DNA of 8,779 nt from Eubacterium sp. (GTDB lineage Bacteria > Bacillota_A > Clostridia > Peptostreptococcales > Anaerovoracaceae), in the NCBI GenBank assembly GCA_021769545.1, contig JAETSS010000042.1, positions 1 through 8,779 on the forward strand. The letters are read 5' to 3'. Position numbers and translations under genes: made by a program. Below are positions 5,723-8,779 of this stretch, piece by piece. The number at the start of each line of letters is the position of its first letter. The stretch's first letter is position 1. The notes below the pieces were generated by a model. It searched no databases, was not told the origin of the DNA, and saw only the letters and a program-made list of their open reading frames with translations.

Positions 5723-6490
5723 ATGTTACGTGACGATTTGATCGAAGTACTTAAGGAAAATAATGTTGACGGAGCCTTTATAGTCCGCAATATGGAGGAC
5801 GGACGAACTGTTCAATATAACGAAAACAAGGTAGTTCCTTCAGCCAGCCTGATAAAGATGTTCATAATGATAAACGCCTTTGAGAGGATAAGAGAAGGAA
5901 GCCTTTGGTTTGATACGGAGATCCCGGTGGAGGAATCCGATATCGTTGATTTCAGCGTGCTGAAATTTTTGAAGCCGCGCAAATATCAGCTTGAAGAGCT
6001 GCTGCGCCTTATGATCGTATACAGCGACAATACGGCTACAAACGTGCTGATGGATTATTTCGGCATGGAGGATATCAACGGAACGATAAAACGCATGGGC
6101 TGCGATGACACGACGATGCAGCGAAAGATGATGGACTTTGAAGCGGCTGCCGCAGGCAAACAGAATTATACGACGGCGGCAGATGTATTCTCGCTGATGG
6201 ACAGGCTGTACAGAGGAACACTGCTGGGAGCTGGATACGATGATGGGATGCTTGAAATAATGCAGGGCCAAAGCGATGAGGAAATGATGCGCAGATATTT
6301 GCCGGATGAGATACAGATCGCCAGAAAATCCGGAGAATTGGAGGGCCTCAACCATGAAATAGCTATCGTCAGCACGGAAAAGCTGGACTACATATATGTG
6401 TTCTTTACATGGGGAGGCACTGACTGCAACCAGACACGCGATATTATAGCCAAGACGTCAAAAATGGTTTATGACAGGTTTATGGCTTAA
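5723..6490 (+). CDS. class A beta-lactamase-like serine hydrolase, no signal peptide
   Basis: The protein has 255 residues and the penicillin-recognising serine hydrolase fold. Visible motifs are SLIK (42-45, nucleophile Ser42 and Lys45), SDN (101-103) and KSG (202-204, equivalent to KTG), at spacings close to class A beta-lactamases. The omega-loop motif ExxLN is missing. The nearest acidic residue is Glu140 in a DFEAAAAG context, about where Glu166 would fall, but without the partner Asn. There is no signal peptide or membrane anchor, whereas true beta-lactamases and cell-wall enzymes of this fold are exported. It is thus probably a cytoplasmic amidase or peptidase and not an antibiotic-resistance enzyme. 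It is followed by an oligopeptide transporter and a dipeptide epimerase, so its substrate may be an imported peptide, perhaps with D-residues. Fold assignment is secure; the reaction is inferred. Confidence 0.85.
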   Translation: MLRDDLIEVLKENNVDGAFIVRNMEDGRTVQYNENKVVPSASLIKMFIMINAFERIREGSLWFDTEIPVEESDIVDFSVLKFLKPRKYQLEELLRLMIVYSDNTATNVLMDYFGMEDINGTIKRMGCDDTTMQRKMMDFEAAAAGKQNYTTAADVFSLMDRLYRGTLLGAGYDDGMLEIMQGQSDEEMMRRYLPDEIQIARKSGELEGLNHEIAIVSTEKLDYIYVFFTWGGTDCNQTRDIIAKTSKMVYDRFMA

Positions 6491-6514
6491 TATATTCATT
6501 ATTGCTATTATGTG

Positions 6515-6521
6515 AGGGAGG
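6515..6521 (+). promoter_or_regulatory. ribosome binding site that decides the OPT transporter start
   Basis: AGGGAGG lies five bases before ATG 6527. A GTG at 6512 in the same frame overlaps this site and would add only MREEK, so ATG 6527 is chosen. Confidence 0.85.
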
Positions 6522-6526
6522 AAAAA

Positions 6527-8485
6527 ATGGCTGAACAAAAAAGAAACACTGATTTCACCGCTACGGGAGTCAGCGGTGAAGACTACAAGCCGTACATATC
6601 GCCTGATGAGAACATCAGAGAGTTTACTGTCAGAGCGATAGTCATCGGATGCATCCTGGCGATTTTATTCGGTGCGGCTAATGCATACCTGGCAATGAAA
6701 ATAGGAATGACCATATGTGCGTCTATTCCTGCAGCCGTTATAGGTATGGCTATACTGAAGGGCTTCAAGAACAGTACGGTCCTTGAAAACAACATAGTCC
6801 AGACTGTCGGATCATCGGGAGAGGCGCTGGCTGCAGGTGTGGCATTTACGGCACCTGCATTGCTGATCATGAATCTCAATGTTTCGATACTGACTATTTT
6901 CGTTATTGCGGCTACGGGCGGTATCCTCGGATGTCTGCTGATGATACCGCTGAGAAAATTTCTCATCAAGGACGAGCACGGCAAGCTTCCTTATCCTGAA
7001 GGGACTGCATGTGCAGAAGTCATCGTTGCGGGAAAGGAAGGCGGAGCAAGTGCAAAGATGCTGTTCAAGGGCCTTGGTATAGGCGCTGCATTCAAATTCC
7101 TTACCAACGGTATATGCATATTCCCTGAGGAGCTGGATATACCTCTTAAAGGATATCTGAAAGGCGGAGCTTTCGGAGCTGACGTGTATCCTTCTCTGCT
7201 GGGCGCAGGATTCCTGGTAGGACCGAGGATCTCCGCAATGTCGCTGGCAGGTTCGCTGGTAGGTTGGTTCGGAATACTGCCGCTTATCTACATGGTAGGT
7301 CAGTACGCACCGGAAGCCATAGGTATAGCGGATATACCTATCGGTGAGATGGATCATTGGGATATGTGGACATATTATCTTAAATATGTAGGTATAGGCT
7401 CGGTTGTAATGGGGGCGTTTATAAGCCTGTTCAAAGCGTTGCCTATAATCATCAAGTCCTTTAAGGGGACCTTTGGAGCATATAAGGTAAAGGCGGAAGA
7501 AATCAAGAGGACCGACAGGAACGTATCAATGCGGGTAGTTCTTGTTGTCACCATCATACTGCTGGCAGTTATCGCATTCCAGCCTGTATTCCCGAGTGTG
7601 CTTACAGGAAGCATAGGAGCTATCATCGTTCTCATTTTCGGCTTTATTTTCGTTGCCGTATCGGCACATCTCGTTGGATATGTGGGAAGCTCCAATAACC
7701 CTATAGTTGCAATGTCCATAGGAAGTCTGCTGGTTACCGCGATCCTGTTTAGAGTGATGGGCTTCAACGGAGTAAGCGGAGTGACTGCGGTAGTCATCAT
7801 CGGATCCATCGTATGCGTCTGCATAGGTGTATCAGGAGATATGGCGCAGGATCTGAAAACGGGATTCCTTTTGGGAGCTACTCCTAAAAACCAGCAGTAC
7901 GGACAGATGATAGGAATAATCTGTTCCGCTGCTGTAATGGGAGCTGTAATAATCGTATTGGACAAGGTATACACGATAGGAAGCAAAGATCTGGCGGCAC
8001 CTCATGCCAGCATGATAAAATCTCTTGCAGAGGGCGTGATGCAGGGCAATCTGCCTTGGACGCTGATCCTGGCCGGTATGGGCATAGCCCTTGCCGTATG
8101 GCTTTTGGGCGGCGAGGTACTGCCGTTCTCGGTAGGATTATATCTGCCTATCCATCTCAGCGTTACGATGATGATCGGCGGAGTTATCAGAGGTATAGTT
8201 GATAAGAAGATAAGCTACAGCGATGACGTAAGAGCCAAGAAAATAGAAAAAGGCACTCTTTACGCATCGGGATATATCGCCGGCGATGCTCTTATGGGCG
8301 TATTGGCAACGATACTCATATACTGCGGCACTGGAATAGACAGCTGGCCGTTCCTGGACTTCCTTAGAACGGACAATGCCTGGATATCCATGCTGGTATT
8401 CTGTCTGGTAATAGCATACTTCTGCTACCAGATATTCAGCAGCAAAGGCGAAAAGGATCTGTCGGGCAGAGATATCCAATTGTAA
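6527..8485 (+). CDS. OPT-family oligopeptide transporter
   Basis: This 652-residue polytopic membrane protein belongs to the oligopeptide transporter (OPT) family, secondary carriers that take up small peptides, probably with protons. After a short polar N-terminus (about 40 residues) come many hydrophobic helices with the family hallmarks: GAANAYLAMKIGMTICASIP in the first helices, PYPEG (155-159) followed by TACAEVIVAGK, a VGYVGSSNNPIVAM segment in the second half, and a GLYLPIHLS helix near the C-terminus. It ends in a short charged tail. The length is normal for prokaryotic members. The gene starts 36 bases after the hydrolase and ends 23 bases before the epimerase, with no terminator seen in either gap, so the three are very probably one operon. 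The epimerase neighbour suggests that its substrates include cell-wall or other D-amino-acid-containing peptides. Family is certain; substrate is inferred. Confidence 0.93.
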   Translation: MAEQKRNTDFTATGVSGEDYKPYISPDENIREFTVRAIVIGCILAILFGAANAYLAMKIGMTICASIPAAVIGMAILKGFKNSTVLENNIVQTVGSSGEALAAGVAFTAPALLIMNLNVSILTIFVIAATGGILGCLLMIPLRKFLIKDEHGKLPYPEGTACAEVIVAGKEGGASAKMLFKGLGIGAAFKFLTNGICIFPEELDIPLKGYLKGGAFGADVYPSLLGAGFLVGPRISAMSLAGSLVGWFGILPLIYMVGQYAPEAIGIADIPIGEMDHWDMWTYYLKYVGIGSVVMGAFISLFKALPIIIKSFKGTFGAYKVKAEEIKRTDRNVSMRVVLVVTIILLAVIAFQPVFPSVLTGSIGAIIVLIFGFIFVAVSAHLVGYVGSSNNPIVAMSIGSLLVTAILFRVMGFNGVSGVTAVVIIGSIVCVCIGVSGDMAQDLKTGFLLGATPKNQQYGQMIGIICSAAVMGAVIIVLDKVYTIGSKDLAAPHASMIKSLAEGVMQGNLPWTLILAGMGIALAVWLLGGEVLPFSVGLYLPIHLSVTMMIGGVIRGIVDKKISYSDDVRAKKIEKGTLYASGYIAGDALMGVLATILIYCGTGIDSWPFLDFLRTDNAWISMLVFCLVIAYFCYQIFSSKGEKDLSGRDIQL

Positions 8486-8508
8486 CTTGAAAAAGCGGAA
8501 AGGGCAAA

Positions 8509-8779
8509 ATGAAGATTGAATCAGTAGAATTAAGACATTTGAGCATACCCATGGTAAAACCATTCAAGACTGCTCTGAGAACTGTAGTAAGCGCAGAAAA
8601 TACGATTGTGCTGATAAAGACCGATGACGGAAAAACGGGATATGGCGAAGCCCCTCCTACAAAACCCATAACGGGAGATACGACGGAGTCTATAATAGAA
8701 GCGATACTCAAGTATATCGCTCCTGCCATAACGGGTATGGAGGTCGATGCCGGTGATCCTAATGATGTGGAAAGGCTCA
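8509..8779 (+). CDS. ykfB: dipeptide epimerase (L-Ala-D/L-Glu epimerase type), 3' end outside the window
   Basis: Only the first 90 codons are present. They form the N-terminal capping domain of the enolase superfamily (muconate lactonizing enzyme subgroup). The stretch PFKTALRTVVSAE and the GYGEAPPTKPITGDT block closely resemble B. subtilis YkfB, which epimerises L-Ala-D-Glu to L-Ala-L-Glu during recycling of cell-wall peptides. The catalytic lysines and the metal-binding Asp/Glu/Asp residues lie in the barrel domain and cannot be seen here, so the exact dipeptide specificity is open. ATG 8509 is preceded by AAAGGG around 8499-8504. It starts 23 bases after the transporter. In B. subtilis ykfB is linked to the dpp dipeptide ABC transporter; here an OPT carrier takes that place. 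Confidence 0.85.
   Translation, partial: MKIESVELRHLSIPMVKPFKTALRTVVSAENTIVLIKTDDGKTGYGEAPPTKPITGDTTESIIEAILKYIAPAITGMEVDAGDPNDVERL

Noticed and set aside
5723..6490. Antibiotic-resistance beta-lactamase
   Set aside because: It lacks a signal peptide and the ExxLN motif and sits in a peptide-use operon, so a resistance call is not supported.
7375..7986. 203-codon minus-strand open frame inside the OPT transporter
   Set aside because: It mirrors the hydrophobic codons of the transporter, has no convincing start signal, and opposes a clearly conserved gene.
1..8779. Mobile element, phage, CRISPR or defence system
   Set aside because: No transposase, integrase, direct repeat array, attachment-like repeat or defence-type domain was seen. 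Gene content and order are chromosomal and compact.

Overview
The window reads as chromosomal DNA from an endospore-forming member of the Clostridia (Bacillota). An alpha/beta-type small acid-soluble spore protein (SASP) and the sporulation membrane protein YlbJ show spore formation. The order recG - SASP - rsmD - coaD - coiled-coil protein - ylbJ is a clostridial chromosomal arrangement. Frequent AGA/AGG/ATA codons, strong purine-rich ribosome binding sites and extended -10 promoters fit this. A more exact placement (for example Eubacteriales family XIII-like anaerobes) would be a guess. All genes are on the + strand and no mobile element, CRISPR array, tRNA or rRNA was seen.

Region 1 (1-2533): recG, the branched-DNA helicase, is followed by a 66-codon SASP gene that has its own near-perfect Shine-Dalgarno site and a strong intrinsic terminator. 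Region 2 (2476-4263): rsmD (16S rRNA methyltransferase) and coaD (coenzyme A biosynthesis) each have a recognisable vegetative promoter. coaD is tightly coupled to a coiled-coil protein of unknown function. That unit ends in a long palindrome followed by five T. Region 3 (4252-5686): ylbJ, whose apparent ATG lies inside that palindrome, then a DUF3870 gene with its own promoter and terminator.

Region 4 (5690-8779, running off the window): a cytoplasmic class A beta-lactamase-like serine hydrolase, an OPT-family oligopeptide transporter, and the first 90 codons of a dipeptide epimerase very like L-Ala-D/L-Glu epimerase (YkfB). With gaps of 36 and 23 bases these look like one transcription unit. 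Together they suggest uptake and breakdown of peptides containing D-amino acids, most likely cell-wall peptides: OPT imports, the hydrolase may cleave, and the epimerase converts L-Ala-D-Glu to L-Ala-L-Glu for ordinary peptidases. This is inferred from families and context.

The most unusual points are the signal-less serine hydrolase in the peptide operon, the palindrome that buries the ylbJ start, and the short YlbJ that seems to lack a segment in its first half. No clearly unprecedented system was found.
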